A stretch of DNA of 64,000 nt from Arenibacter certesii DSM 19833 (GCF_000429545.1 NZ_AUCB01000008.1:62001-126000); one strand, 5' to 3'. Shown: positions 33,543 to 43,308, counted from the first letter of the stretch. Notes: generated by a model from the sequence alone, not told the origin. Program-made: numbers and translations.

Positions 33543-36389
33543 TTGAAAAAATTGTTGAAAAACAACCTTTTTATCCTAACCCTAATCGTTTTGTTGTGGG
33601 CTAAACTTGGTTATTCCCAACACAGCAATAAGATTACTGCTGCATTGGATGAGGAATTAAAGGAAATTATTATCCAACAAGAACTCAAATATTACAATCA
33701 ATCCCAGGACACCTTAAATAGTATATATTTTAATGATTGGGCCAATGCCTATGCCGACAAGAATACGGTATTGGCCAAAAGGTTTGCCGAGGAGTTTAAA
33801 AAAAGCCTACACCTGGCAACGGAGGAAGAACGGGGACATACTAAAATAATAAGCGCGGTAGATCACGAACAAAAAGGATTAGCTTGGAACTATAATTCTG
33901 GGCGAGACCTCGTTAAGATAGATCTTAACCATCCCTTGCCACCGAAGTCCGCTATTAAATTATTTATCACCTATAAGGTTAAACTACCTCCCAATAAGTT
34001 TACCCCCTATGGTTTTAGTAGCAATAGGGAATACTTTCTTAAAGACTGGTATTTAACTCCCGCAGTATATGATGGAGAGTGGCACTTGTATTCCAATAAA
34101 AATTTGGAAGATCTGTACACGGTAATTACCAATACTTCCATAGAATTCACTTTACCAAAGGATTTATACGTGGTTTCCAATTTTCACGAATCACAAAAGT
34201 CGATATTTGAAAATAAACAACAAATTACCCTGCTCGGATCAGATCAAAAAAGTGGGGAATTAATTATTAGTCCTAATAGACGTTTCACCAAACATATTAC
34301 ACCAGAGCTTACGGTAATTACAGATCTACAATCCATTAGATATGATGAAATATCCTCTGGAATTTCAATAAATAAAATTACTAAATTCCTGCAGGAAAGT
34401 TTAGGGGATTTTCCTCATCCACATTTGCTCGTTAGCGAATGGGACTATAATAAGGATCCTCTATATGGAATAAACCAATTACCGAAATTCATAAGGCCCT
34501 ACGAGGAGCAGTTTCAGTTTGAAATGAAGTTTTTAAAAACTGCCCTAAACAGTCTTGTTAAGGAAACCATGTTCCTAAACCCAAGAAAAGAAAAATGGGT
34601 AACCGATGCCATCACAAATTATCTAATGATAAATTTTGTGATGAAACATTATCCGGATCAAAAACTACTGGGAAAACTATCGAACATTTGGGGTATACGT
34701 GGCTTTCACTTGGCAGAAATGAGTTTTAACGAGCAATATCCCTTACTGCATATGTTATCTGCTCGTAGAAATGTTGATCAAGCATTGACTACCCCCAATG
34801 ATTCCTTGATCAAATTCAACCAAAAAATCGCAAACAGATATAAGGCTGGATTAGGTTTAGCCTATTTAGCAGATTATACAGGTAAAAGCAACGTAGATCA
34901 AAGTGTTAGGGAGTTTTATGAATTCTATAGACTGAAAGAGTCCACTGCAGCAGATTTTAAATTTATTGTAGTAGAAAACTCTGAAAAGGATATCAATTGG
35001 TTTTTTGACGAATATGTATCTACTACCAAGAAAATCGATTTTAAAATAACCAAGGTTCTTAAAACTCAGGATTCATTATCGGTAACTTTAAGAAACAAAC
35101 AAGGCACAAATGTACCCATATCACTTTTTGGAATTAAGAATGATTCTGTAGTCTCTAAATATTGGTTCACCAATATTAAAGATGAAAAAACCTTCCATAT
35201 CCCTAGAAAAAAGGAAGAGAGATTGGTGCTAAATTACGATCAGACGATTCCAGAATTTAACCAGCGAGATAATTGGAAATCACTCAATGGATTCTTTTCT
35301 AGCAATAAAAGGCTGAAATTTCAGTTCTTTAAGGACGCAGAGGATCCTTATTTTAATCAGGTTTTTTATGTTCCGGTACTCAATTTCAATAAATACGACG
35401 GACTATCCCCTGGAATACGCCTCCATAACAAAACCTTATTAGAGCGGCCTTTCGTTTTTGATTTTGCCCCTACCTATGCCCCCAATGAAAAAACTTTTGT
35501 TGGTTATGGAAATTTTAATTTCAGACAGTACCACGGAAAAAAAAGACTATACGTTACCAATTACTCACTTAGAGGATCTACCTCTCATTTTCAAAGAAAT
35601 TCACGCTACACCACTATTAGCCCATCAATTGGATTTGGCTGGAGGCCAGACAACTTGTTATTAAACAAACGGAATTCATTGGTTTTTAGGTCTGTAAACG
35701 TATTTAGAACAATTGATAATACCTTAGAGAGTGCTGGTCTAGAGACAGATCCAGATTACAATGTCTTTAATGCAAAGTACACCCATACTACCAACAATAT
35801 TTTAAATTATCTTTCTTGGTCTCTAGATGCGCAGCATTCCAATGTTTTTACAAAAGTGGCTTATGAATTGGAGTATCGTAAGCTTTTTCAAAACAACACC
35901 CAATTTAATATACGATTCTTCGCTGGAAAATTTATAAGCAACAAGACCCCGGGTGATAGCAACTTTTTCAGTTTTTCTTTGGATAGGCCTACAGATTATC
36001 TGTTTGATTACAATTACCTGGGTAGGTCTGAAGGGTCTGGAATTTATAGTCAGCAAATTATTGTGGCAGAAGGAGGATTTAAATCCAAATTTGAAAACCC
36101 GTTTGCCAATGACTGGATGGCCACTATAAACTCTAGTGTCAACGTATGGAGGTGGATAGAACTTTATGGTGATATTGGCTTGGTAAAGAACAGGGGGCTA
36201 AACGAACGGTTCGTATACGATTCTGGGGTACGGCTAAACCTCTTGACCGATTATTTTGAGCTGTACTTCCCAATCTACTCCAACAACGGTTGGGAAATAT
36301 CCCAACCTCAGTACGACCAAAAAATTAGGTTTGTCATTACTTTTAGTCCTAGGACCCTAACCGGGTTATTTACGAGGAAATGGTTTTAA
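33543..36389 (+). CDS. M1-peptidase-like domain fused to an outer-membrane beta-barrel (no HExxH)
   Basis: The 948-residue protein starts at a TTG: the next usable ATG (near 33649) lies after the signal peptide MKKLLKNNLFILTLIVLLWA, so TTG is required. Residues ~30-500 look like the N-terminal beta-sandwich and catalytic region of M1 aminopeptidases. Where the zinc HExxH-and-Glu helices should be, it reads KETMFLNPRKEKWVTDAI, so zinc ligands are absent. From about 600 to the aromatic end (RTLTGLFTRKWF) the sequence alternates as transmembrane beta strands (e.g. FNFRQYHGKKRLYVTNYSL), ending in W-F as outer-membrane barrels do. Function is unknown, probably a non-enzymatic binding or export role at the outer membrane. 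The LOG gene ends 12 nt upstream. Confidence 0.85.
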   Translation: MKKLLKNNLFILTLIVLLWAKLGYSQHSNKITAALDEELKEIIIQQELKYYNQSQDTLNSIYFNDWANAYADKNTVLAKRFAEEFKKSLHLATEEERGHTKIISAVDHEQKGLAWNYNSGRDLVKIDLNHPLPPKSAIKLFITYKVKLPPNKFTPYGFSSNREYFLKDWYLTPAVYDGEWHLYSNKNLEDLYTVITNTSIEFTLPKDLYVVSNFHESQKSIFENKQQITLLGSDQKSGELIISPNRRFTKHITPELTVITDLQSIRYDEISSGISINKITKFLQESLGDFPHPHLLVSEWDYNKDPLYGINQLPKFIRPYEEQFQFEMKFLKTALNSLVKETMFLNPRKEKWVTDAITNYLMINFVMKHYPDQKLLGKLSNIWGIRGFHLAEMSFNEQYPLLHMLSARRNVDQALTTPNDSLIKFNQKIANRYKAGLGLAYLADYTGKSNVDQSVREFYEFYRLKESTAADFKFIVVENSEKDINWFFDEYVSTTKKIDFKITKVLKTQDSLSVTLRNKQGTNVPISLFGIKNDSVVSKYWFTNIKDEKTFHIPRKKEERLVLNYDQTIPEFNQRDNWKSLNGFFSSNKRLKFQFFKDAEDPYFNQVFYVPVLNFNKYDGLSPGIRLHNKTLLERPFVFDFAPTYAPNEKTFVGYGNFNFRQYHGKKRLYVTNYSLRGSTSHFQRNSRYTTISPSIGFGWRPDNLLLNKRNSLVFRSVNVFRTIDNTLESAGLETDPDYNVFNAKYTHTTNNILNYLSWSLDAQHSNVFTKVAYELEYRKLFQNNTQFNIRFFAGKFISNKTPGDSNFFSFSLDRPTDYLFDYNYLGRSEGSGIYSQQIIVAEGGFKSKFENPFANDWMATINSSVNVWRWIELYGDIGLVKNRGLNERFVYDSGVRLNLLTDYFELYFPIYSNNGWEISQPQYDQKIRFVITFSPRTLTGLFTRKWF

Positions 36390-36499
36390 AACATTGCTAT
36401 ATTCTTAGAATATACCCTGTTTTTTGCTATATTAACAATATTTTATTTTTCAACACCCAAAACGTTAGGGAATTATTAAGTGATATCGTATTTTACAGG

Positions 36500-36530
36500 T
36501 TGCAAAAACCATAATGATTTGATACTTTTG
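36500..36530 (+). promoter_or_regulatory. Promoter of the fused E1 dehydrogenase gene
   Basis: TTG (36500-36502), a 20-nt spacer and TACTTTTG (36523-36530) fit the Bacteroidota consensus. The ATG is 29 nt downstream. Confidence 0.65.
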
Positions 36531-36559
36531 CGTAAACCATAAATTCCGTTGATTCCGTA

Positions 36560-38971
36560 ATGAATACAGATTCTGAAACAAGTAGCGACATTTCATTTGA
36601 TGATTTTCAAATTCAAATTTTGAAGGATTACGAAATTGCAGTAACCAGTAGGGAGTGTAGTTTATTAGGGAGAAGGGAAGTTCTAACGGGAAAGGCAAAA
36701 TTTGGAATTTTTGGTGATGGGAAGGAGCTGCCACAACTCGCTATGGCACGGTCCTTTATGGACGGGGATTTTAGAAGTGGCTATTACCGGGACCAAACCT
36801 TTATGATGGCTTTAGGCCTACTCACTCCCAAGCAATTTTTTCATGGTCTTTATGCCACTACCGATATCACCAAAGATATTATGAGTGCCGGCAGGCAAAT
36901 GGGAGGGCATTTCACTACTTTCAGCTTAAATGAAGATGGTAGTTGGAAAAATCTTACCGAGCAAAAAAATAGTAGCGCGGACATCTCTTGTACAGCAGGG
37001 CAGATGCCCAGGCTTTTAGGCTTAGCACAAGCCTCTAAAATCTATAGAAACGTTAAAGGAATTGATAGTGAAAAGTTTTCTAAAAATGGTAACGAAGTTG
37101 CTTGGGGAACCATTGGAAACGCCAGTACAAGTGAAGGTGCGTTTTTTGAAACTATAAATGCTGCTGGAGTTCTCCAAGTACCGATGGTAATCAGTATTTG
37201 GGATGATGAATACGGTATATCCGTCCATGCCAAACACCAAACCACAAAAGAAGATATATCCAAAATATTAGCCGGTTTTCAACGGGACAAAAAGGATGCA
37301 GGATATGAAATTATTAAGGTTAAGGGATGGGATTATACAGCGCTGATACACGCTTATGAAAATGCCGCAGATATTGCGAGAGAACAGCACGTTCCTGTAA
37401 TTATCCATGTTATAGAGCTAACCCAACCACAGGGACATTCCACCTCTGGTTCCCACGAAAGATATAAAAGCGAAGAGAGGTTAACATGGGAAAGGGATAA
37501 CGATTGTAATAAACGGTTTCGAGAATGGATCCTTTCCAATAAAATTGCAACGGAAGAGGAATTAAAAAATATAGAGAAGAATATAAAAAGACTGGTACGA
37601 AGCGCACGGAAAGAAGCTTGGGAAGAATTTCTGTCTCCACATAGGGAGCATAAAAAAACATTGGTGAACCTACTAGATAATGTCGCCAATTCTAGCCCTA
37701 ATAAAAATTTTATTGAAAAACTTAAGAATGACCTAATTGCTAAGGAGGACCCAATAAAAAAGGATCTAGCCTCTGCCGCAAGAAAATCTATGCGCTACCT
37801 ATTGGGTGAAAACACCAAGGAAAAAGAAGCTTTGGCCAATTGGATAGACACTTTCATGGAGGAATCCCAATCTAAATTCAGTTCCTTCCTCTACAATGAA
37901 CAAGAAAATAGCGCTCTATTTGTGCCTGAGGTAAAGGCCACTTACGACCAAGATGCTACTGCCGTTGATGGTAGGGTAATATTAAGGGATAATTTTGATC
38001 GATTATTTGAAAAGTATCCAGAAGCATTAATTTTTGGGGAAGATACAGGGGCCATTGGGGATGTTAACCAAGGACTAGAAGGTTTACAGAAAAAATATGG
38101 TGAACTAAGAGTCGCCGATACGGGGATTAGAGAAGCAACTATTATTGGCCAGGGTATAGGTATGGCTATGCGTGGACTACGTCCAATTGCCGAAATTCAA
38201 TATTTAGATTATATTTTTTATGCCTTATATACCTTAACCGATGATCTGGCAACCTTATTATACAGGTCTGTAGGGAAACAACGCGCTCCATTAATCGTAA
38301 GGACCCGAGGCCATAGATTGGAAGGCATATGGCATTCCGGATCACAAATGGGTGGTTTAATTCATTTGTTACGAGGAATGTATATTTTAACCCCCAGAAA
38401 TATGACTAAAGCAGCAGGCTTTTATAATACCTTAATGAAAGGAAATGAACCTGCTCTACTAATAGAAAGCTTAAACGGATATCGCCTTAAAGAGGAAAAA
38501 CCAAACAATTTAGGCGAATTATGTACTCCAATAGGAGTTGTAGAAGTAATAAAGCCAGGAAAAGATATAACCCTTCTGTCTTATGGGTCTACCTTGCGAA
38601 TTGTGATGAAGGTTGCCCAGGAACTTAAACAAGTAGGGATAGATGCAGAAGTAGTAGATGCGCAAAGCCTTCTGCCTTTCGATCTAAAACACGACGTTTT
38701 AAAGAGTATTAAAAAGACCAATCGACTTTTGATTATAGACGAGGATGTTCCTGGGGGTTGTTCTGCTTATCTAACTCACGAAATAATGGAAAAACAAGGT
38801 GCATATCAGTATTTGGATAGCGCCCCGCAAACTTTGACCGCTAAACCACATAGGCCAGCTTACGCTACAGATGGGGATTATTTTTCCAAACCCAATGCAG
38901 AAGATATGTTTGAAAAAGTCTACTCTATAATGCGAGAATCCAATCCCGATGAATTTCCAAAATTAAGATGA
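36560..38971 (+). CDS. 2-oxoacid dehydrogenase E1, alpha and beta subunits fused
   Basis: The 803-residue protein joins an E1-alpha half and an E1-beta half. In the alpha half (about 1-400), the TPP-binding GNASTSEGAFFETINAA (near 190) is followed by WDDEYGISVHAKHQT. In the beta half (about 470-803), FGEDTGAIGDVNQGLEGLQ (near 490) is followed by IREATIIGQGIGMAMRGLRP and a transketolase C-terminal part with LSYGSTLRIVMKVAQEL. It decarboxylates branched-chain 2-oxoacids or pyruvate and passes the acyl group to an E2 lipoyl enzyme, which is not in the window. Fused E1 proteins of this size are usual in Bacteroidota, where they are annotated as branched-chain 2-oxoacid dehydrogenase. Substrate is not proven. 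It has its own promoter. Confidence 0.92.
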   Translation: MNTDSETSSDISFDDFQIQILKDYEIAVTSRECSLLGRREVLTGKAKFGIFGDGKELPQLAMARSFMDGDFRSGYYRDQTFMMALGLLTPKQFFHGLYATTDITKDIMSAGRQMGGHFTTFSLNEDGSWKNLTEQKNSSADISCTAGQMPRLLGLAQASKIYRNVKGIDSEKFSKNGNEVAWGTIGNASTSEGAFFETINAAGVLQVPMVISIWDDEYGISVHAKHQTTKEDISKILAGFQRDKKDAGYEIIKVKGWDYTALIHAYENAADIAREQHVPVIIHVIELTQPQGHSTSGSHERYKSEERLTWERDNDCNKRFREWILSNKIATEEELKNIEKNIKRLVRSARKEAWEEFLSPHREHKKTLVNLLDNVANSSPNKNFIEKLKNDLIAKEDPIKKDLASAARKSMRYLLGENTKEKEALANWIDTFMEESQSKFSSFLYNEQENSALFVPEVKATYDQDATAVDGRVILRDNFDRLFEKYPEALIFGEDTGAIGDVNQGLEGLQKKYGELRVADTGIREATIIGQGIGMAMRGLRPIAEIQYLDYIFYALYTLTDDLATLLYRSVGKQRAPLIVRTRGHRLEGIWHSGSQMGGLIHLLRGMYILTPRNMTKAAGFYNTLMKGNEPALLIESLNGYRLKEEKPNNLGELCTPIGVVEVIKPGKDITLLSYGSTLRIVMKVAQELKQVGIDAEVVDAQSLLPFDLKHDVLKSIKKTNRLLIIDEDVPGGCSAYLTHEIMEKQGAYQYLDSAPQTLTAKPHRPAYATDGDYFSKPNAEDMFEKVYSIMRESNPDEFPKLR

Positions 38972-39102
38972 GGTGAATTAATCTAAATAGGGATAATTTC
39001 CCTGTAAGTACTAAATTATATCAAAAAAAAACATCTGCTTTTTATAATCAATTAGTTATTTTTAGCAACTAAAAATAATAAATAATCCAAATACACCCCC
39101 TA

Positions 39103-39465
39103 ATGAAAGATTTTGGCTTACTGCTTTTACGAGTTGGTTTTTCTGCATTAATGCTTACCCACGGAATTCCAAAGTTTTTAAAACTAATACAAGGTAATTT
39201 TGAGTTTGGCGACCCTTTCGGAATTGGAGCAGCTCCCTCCCTATTTTTAGCCGTTATTGGAGAGGCAATATGTCCTATTTTGGTTATCATAGGCATAAAG
39301 ACCCGTTGGGCCTCTATACCAGTTATCATCACCATGTTAGTAGCTGCATTTTTGATTCACGCCAATGATCCATTTTCAGTTAAGGAAAAGGCACTTTTAT
39401 TTCTGATTGGTTTCACCAGTATATTATTGTTGGGACCTGGCAAATTTAGTCTGGACAAAAAATAG
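39103..39465 (+). CDS. DoxX family membrane protein
   Basis: The 120-residue protein has four membrane segments (about 4-20, 46-64, 70-88 and 97-115). The DoxX patterns are LLLRVGFSALMLTHGIPKF and, later, FLAVIGEAICPILVIIGIKTR. DoxX-family proteins are small inner-membrane proteins linked to redox or thiosulfate-type oxidation in some organisms; the Bacteroidota members are of unknown function. It lies 131 nt after the E1 gene, with an AT-only hairpin TTATTTTTA (39056-39064) / TAAAAATAA (39070-39078) in the gap, and is convergent with holA 9 nt away. Confidence 0.9.
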   Translation: MKDFGLLLLRVGFSALMLTHGIPKFLKLIQGNFEFGDPFGIGAAPSLFLAVIGEAICPILVIIGIKTRWASIPVIITMLVAAFLIHANDPFSVKEKALLFLIGFTSILLLGPGKFSLDKK

Positions 39466-39474
39466 TGGAAATGG

Positions 39475-40476
39475 CTATCGGAATAGCTTCACCACCAATT
39501 CCTTCAATAGGTCTTGGTGGGAAATACTAGCACCCACCCCCTTACCTTTTAAATCCAACTCCCTGAGCTCCGATATAATTTCGCTAACCCGTCTCATAGG
39601 ATAATTTCTCGCGGCGATCTGGATCTCTTCAACAAAAAAGGGTCTTATTCCCAAGGCACTAGATACGTTTTTAGGCGAATGATCTTTTAAACCGTGGTAG
39701 TTTAACAACTGATTAAAAAAGGAATAGAGTAAGGTAACTGTCAATACAAAGGGATTGTCTTTGGGATTCTGAGCAAAATAGTTAACTATTCTTGTAGCTT
39801 TCACTACATCTCTTTCCCCAATAGCCTTTTTCAACTCAAAATTATTATAGTCTTTACTAATTCCTATATTTTCTTCGATAGCTTCTGGTGTAATTTGCGT
39901 ACCCTTAGGCACTACAAGACATAGTTTTTCTAGTTCTTTGTCTATTTTTCCCAAATCCGTACCCAAGAATTCAACCAGAAGATTGGCTGCCTTAAAGGTG
40001 ATATCGTACCCCCTAGATTTTAGCACAGTTCTAATCCAATCTGCTACCTTATTTTCATAAAGCTTTTTACTTTCAAATATAATCCCAGTTTTATTGATAG
40101 CCTTGTACAACTTCTTGCGTTTATCAAGCTTATTGTACTTATAACAAATCACCAAAACAGTAGATGGTTGCGGGTTTAATGCATAGGAAACTAAATTTTC
40201 AATAGTTCGGGACAAATGCTGAGCCTCCTTTATAATTACTACTTGTCTTTCGGCCATCATAGGATATCTCTTAGCATTCCCTACAATATCATCTACACCT
40301 ATATCCTTTCCATAAAGAATCACTTGATTAAAACCACGCTCCTCTTCGGTAAGCACATTTTTTTCTATAAACTCCGAAATTTTGTCGATATAAAAAGGTT
40401 CTTCTCCGGTCAGGAAATATATTGGTGCTATATTTCCTTTTTTTATATTGCCTACAATTTGTTTTACCTCGTCCAT
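39475..40476 (-). CDS. holA: DNA polymerase III subunit delta
   Basis: The 333-residue protein begins MDEVKQIVGNIKKGNIAPIYF, then LTGEEPFYIDKI, the usual delta-subunit opening (domain I lacks a true P-loop). The helical domain II ends near 210 and a collar domain III covers about 215-333 (NNFELKKAIGERDVVKATRIV, then LLYSFFNQLLNYHG). HolA is the clamp-loader wrench that opens the sliding clamp. Length is standard (about 340). Divergent from the PD-(D/E)XK protein with just 26 nt between the two ATG codons, so the promoters overlap. Its neighbour's identity is informative: this pair seems fixed in Bacteroidota (recollection, not checked). Confidence 0.92.
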   Translation of the reverse strand: MDEVKQIVGNIKKGNIAPIYFLTGEEPFYIDKISEFIEKNVLTEEERGFNQVILYGKDIGVDDIVGNAKRYPMMAERQVVIIKEAQHLSRTIENLVSYALNPQPSTVLVICYKYNKLDKRKKLYKAINKTGIIFESKKLYENKVADWIRTVLKSRGYDITFKAANLLVEFLGTDLGKIDKELEKLCLVVPKGTQITPEAIEENIGISKDYNNFELKKAIGERDVVKATRIVNYFAQNPKDNPFVLTVTLLYSFFNQLLNYHGLKDHSPKNVSSALGIRPFFVEEIQIAARNYPMRRVSEIISELRELDLKGKGVGASISHQDLLKELVVKLFR

Positions 40477-40502
40477 TTAAAAAAATTCGTCAACTTTGCA
40501 TC

Positions 40503-40949
40503 ATGGAGCCATTAAACTTTCCATCATATCCGTTTCGCTTCAAAAATAGGGAAAATAAACTCTATATTTTTGATGTAATCCGCAAAAAGTTCGTGGTCTT
40601 ACAACCAGAAGAATGGGTGCGTCAACACGTAGTGCATTATTTACTAAACGACAAAAATTACCCGCTAAGTCATATCAATGTAGAAAAGCAACTCTTAGTC
40701 AACAATTTAAAAAAAAGATATGATGTGGTGGTCTATCGCCCCGATGGTGAAATTCTATTATTAGTAGAGTGTAAATCACCCCAAATTAATATATCACAAG
40801 ATGTTTTTGATCAAATAGCCAGATACAACCTTCAACTAAAAGCAAATTATCTAATGGTGACTAACGGTCAGAATCATTACTATTGCAAAATGGATTTAGA
40901 AGAGGAGATGTACACCTTTCTCAAAACGATCCCCAAGTACGGCCCATAA
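40503..40949 (+). CDS. Stand-alone HsdR-N-like PD-(D/E)XK domain protein
   Basis: From the ATG at 40503 the protein is 148 residues, a single restriction-endonuclease-fold domain like the N-terminus of type I HsdR. The catalytic pattern is complete: Asp in KKRYDVVVYRPDG (near 77), then LLLVECKSPQINISQ (near 87-101) with the ExK pair Glu-Cys-Lys. No helicase, methylase or specificity gene is present, so it is not a type I system. A longer in-frame start 81 nt upstream lies inside holA and is rejected. A one-mismatch -7 box CAACTTTG (40491-40498) sits 4 nt before the ATG. Role unknown; the head-to-head pairing with holA hints at replication or repair. Confidence 0.82.
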   Translation: MEPLNFPSYPFRFKNRENKLYIFDVIRKKFVVLQPEEWVRQHVVHYLLNDKNYPLSHINVEKQLLVNNLKKRYDVVVYRPDGEILLLVECKSPQINISQDVFDQIARYNLQLKANYLMVTNGQNHYYCKMDLEEEMYTFLKTIPKYGP

Positions 40950-41106
40950 ACAATCAAGAAATTTTATTTTTTTTAATTTAACTAATAGTTACGTTAGCGA
41001 AAGGTGCGCAAAATAGAATCTCGCTAAAAAATATTCACTTACTTTGCCACGTTAATTTATCCTTTACAAATCCTTAAAAATCCCATAACATACTGGGAAT
41101 TATTAA

Positions 41107-42111
41107 ATGTTAAAAATTGCAGTTGTAATACTAAATTGGAATGGGGAAGCACTTTTAGAAAAGTTTCTACCATCGGTAACCGCTTACTCCAAGGAGTCCG
41201 AAATTTACGTGGCGGATAATGCTTCCACTGATACTTCTATAGAGTTCTTAAGAAAACACTATCCAGAGATTAAAATCATTCGCAATAACAGCAATGGCGG
41301 ATATGCCAAGGGGTATAACGAGGCCTTAGCTCATATCAAGGCTGACGTGTATTGTTTATTAAATTCAGACGTTGCAGTTACCAAGGATTGGCTAGTGCCC
41401 ATTACCAATGAATTTTTAAACAATCCGAAGGCTGCTATCATTCAGCCCAAAATATTGGATTATAAGAAAAAGACCCATTTTGAGTATGCTGGAGCCGCAG
41501 GTGGATTTATTGATAAATTTGGATATCCCTTTTGCAGAGGTCGCATTTTTCAAGAACTAGAGCAGGACAATGGTCAGTACAATGATACCTCAGAAATTTT
41601 TTGGGCAAGTGGAGCCTGTATGTTTATAAGAAGTAATGTTTTTCAAGAACTACAGGGTTTTGATGAAGATTATTTTGCCCATCAAGAGGAAATAGATCTT
41701 TGTTGGAGAGCTAAAAACAAGGGGTATGCTGTATATTATGTGGGAAGCTCTGAAATATTCCATTTAGGAGGTGCTACTTTAAGTAATATGGACCCCAAAA
41801 AAACCTTTTTCAACTTTAGAAACTCCTTGTTTTCTATCCTAAAAAACCTCCCTCCCAAGAAAAGTTTTCCTATAATTTTTTTACGATTCCTATTGGACGG
41901 AATAGCAGGGATTCGATTTGTACTGCAAGCAAAACCTCAGCACTGCTGGGCTATTGTACGCGCGCATTTCAGTTTTTACAAGCACTGTAATACGATGTAT
42001 AAAAAACGAGAACGTCATAATTTTACTATGGAATATTATAGCACTTATTCTATAGTATGGTCCCATTTTTTCAAGCACATTAATTTTTTTAACATTTTAA
42101 TAAAAGATTAA
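41107..42111 (+). CDS. Family 2 glycosyltransferase (rhamnosyltransferase-like)
   Basis: The 334-residue protein has a GT-A domain: IAVVILNWNGEALLEKFL (about 3-20), NASTDTS (about 40-46), NSNGGYAKGYNEAL (about 65-78), and DxD-like LLNSDVAVT (about 88-96). A late acceptor/catalytic region reads GFDEDYFAHQEEIDLCWRAK (about 187-206). A hydrophobic stretch near 250-270 (FPIIFLRFLLDGIAG) may attach it to the membrane. It would add sugar to a surface polysaccharide or glycolipid; donor and acceptor are unknown. No other polysaccharide genes flank it, and the next gene (100 nt on) is an OmpA-family lipoprotein with its own promoter. Confidence 0.87.
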   Translation: MLKIAVVILNWNGEALLEKFLPSVTAYSKESEIYVADNASTDTSIEFLRKHYPEIKIIRNNSNGGYAKGYNEALAHIKADVYCLLNSDVAVTKDWLVPITNEFLNNPKAAIIQPKILDYKKKTHFEYAGAAGGFIDKFGYPFCRGRIFQELEQDNGQYNDTSEIFWASGACMFIRSNVFQELQGFDEDYFAHQEEIDLCWRAKNKGYAVYYVGSSEIFHLGGATLSNMDPKKTFFNFRNSLFSILKNLPPKKSFPIIFLRFLLDGIAGIRFVLQAKPQHCWAIVRAHFSFYKHCNTMYKKRERHNFTMEYYSTYSIVWSHFFKHINFFNILIKD

Positions 42112-42125
42112 CTATCTTAGCCCTT

Positions 42126-42152
42126 AAAATGTGAACATTTTATATATTTTTG
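42126..42152 (+). promoter_or_regulatory. Promoter region of the OmpA-family lipoprotein gene with overlapping palindrome
   Basis: TATTTTTG (42145-42152) matches the -7 consensus, 60 nt before the ATG at 42212. Just upstream the palindrome AAAATGT-ga-ACATTTT (42126-42141) covers the -33 region and is a candidate operator. Confidence 0.45.
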
Positions 42153-42211
42153 GTTCCGTGCTAAAACATCTTTTGAAAGTATCAAAAACATTATTAATTA
42201 TTAGAATAACT

Positions 42212-43060
42212 ATGAAGAAAATTATTTTAGGCTGTTTAGGAGCAACACTTTTATTGTCCTCCTGTGTATCACAAAAAAAGTATGCTAACCTAGAAGCCAA
42301 GGCTAAAGAAACTCAAGATTTACTGAATTCTGCAACTGTTAAGTTAAATACATGTTTAGAGGACAAAGCTGCAGCAATGTCCAAAATGCAGACTTTAGAA
42401 GATCAAAACGCATTTTTAAAGGCAAACAATCAAGATTTAATCAACAACATGGGTAACCTTACTACATTAACTAGTAAAGGAGCTGATAATTTAGAGAAAT
42501 CTTTAGAGAGTCTTAGAGAAAAAGATCTTACTATTAGAAAACTTAATGACGCACTTACAAGAAGAGATTCTGTTAACCTTTCTTTAGTTCAAAGTTTAAA
42601 AGGGGTGCTTGGAAACTTGGATGATGAGGATATCGAAATTAGTGTAGAAAAAGGTGTTGTTTTTGTTTCTATTTCTGATAAATTACTATTTAGAAGTGGC
42701 AGTTATACTGTTACTAACAAGGCTAAGGATATTTTAGGAAAAGTTGCCCAAGTAGTGAACAACAAGCCAGATTTCGAATTTATGGTTGAAGGTCATACCG
42801 ATCCTGTTCCATACAGAAGCGGTGTATTATTGGATAACTGGGATTTAAGTGTTAAGCGCGCTACCTCTGTTGTTCGTATCTTACAGAATGATTACAAGGT
42901 AGATCCTACTCGTATGACTGCTGCAGGAAGATCTCAGTACATCCCTGTATCTGATACGGATAAAGCTAAGAACAGAAGAACTCGTATTGTAGTACTTCCA
43001 AAAATTGATCAGTTCTACAGTATGATCGAAGAAGGAATGAAAGATCCTGCAATCAACTAA
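42212..43060 (+). CDS. OmpA-family peptidoglycan-associated lipoprotein
   Basis: From the ATG at 42212 the protein is 282 residues (a GTG 81 nt upstream is rejected because it precedes the -7 box). The lipoprotein signal MKKIILGCLGATLLLSSC puts the lipid-modified Cys at 18. A coiled coil (about 25-120, heptads in ANLEAKAKETQDLLNSA) leads to an OmpA/Pal domain (about 145-275). The peptidoglycan-binding Asp in GHTDPVPY (near 195) and Arg in LSVKRATSV are both intact. It would tie the outer membrane to the cell wall. A second family member at 49016 has lost these residues. A hairpin terminator follows. Confidence 0.9.
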   Translation: MKKIILGCLGATLLLSSCVSQKKYANLEAKAKETQDLLNSATVKLNTCLEDKAAAMSKMQTLEDQNAFLKANNQDLINNMGNLTTLTSKGADNLEKSLESLREKDLTIRKLNDALTRRDSVNLSLVQSLKGVLGNLDDEDIEISVEKGVVFVSISDKLLFRSGSYTVTNKAKDILGKVAQVVNNKPDFEFMVEGHTDPVPYRSGVLLDNWDLSVKRATSVVRILQNDYKVDPTRMTAAGRSQYIPVSDTDKAKNRRTRIVVLPKIDQFYSMIEEGMKDPAIN

Positions 43061-43086
43061 GGAGTACTTCCTATAAAATATAAATT

Positions 43087-43115
43087 AAAAAGCGACCAAA
43101 TGGTCGCTTTTTTTA
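43087..43115 (+). terminator. Intrinsic terminator of the OmpA-family lipoprotein gene
   Basis: Stem AGCGACC (43091-43097) / GGTCGCT (43102-43108) with a 4-nt loop, preceded by A4 and followed by T7. Confidence 0.85.
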
Positions 43116-43308
43116 TGCCTTGTTTAAATATAATTTCTTTAAAATGAAGTCTAACAACCATTAGTTTTTTGCCTTCAGCTGGTTTGATATGAATAATACA
43201 AATTTTATTAGGACCACTTCTACATCTCCTATAAATTCAAAAACCAGATGTAACGATGATATATTCGATAATTCTTTAGTGTATCCCTAGGTTTACAGAC
43301 TGTTTAAG

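Noticed and set aside
40422-40502. Longer N-terminus of the HsdR-N-like protein
   Set aside because: It lies inside holA on the other strand and upstream of a candidate promoter box.
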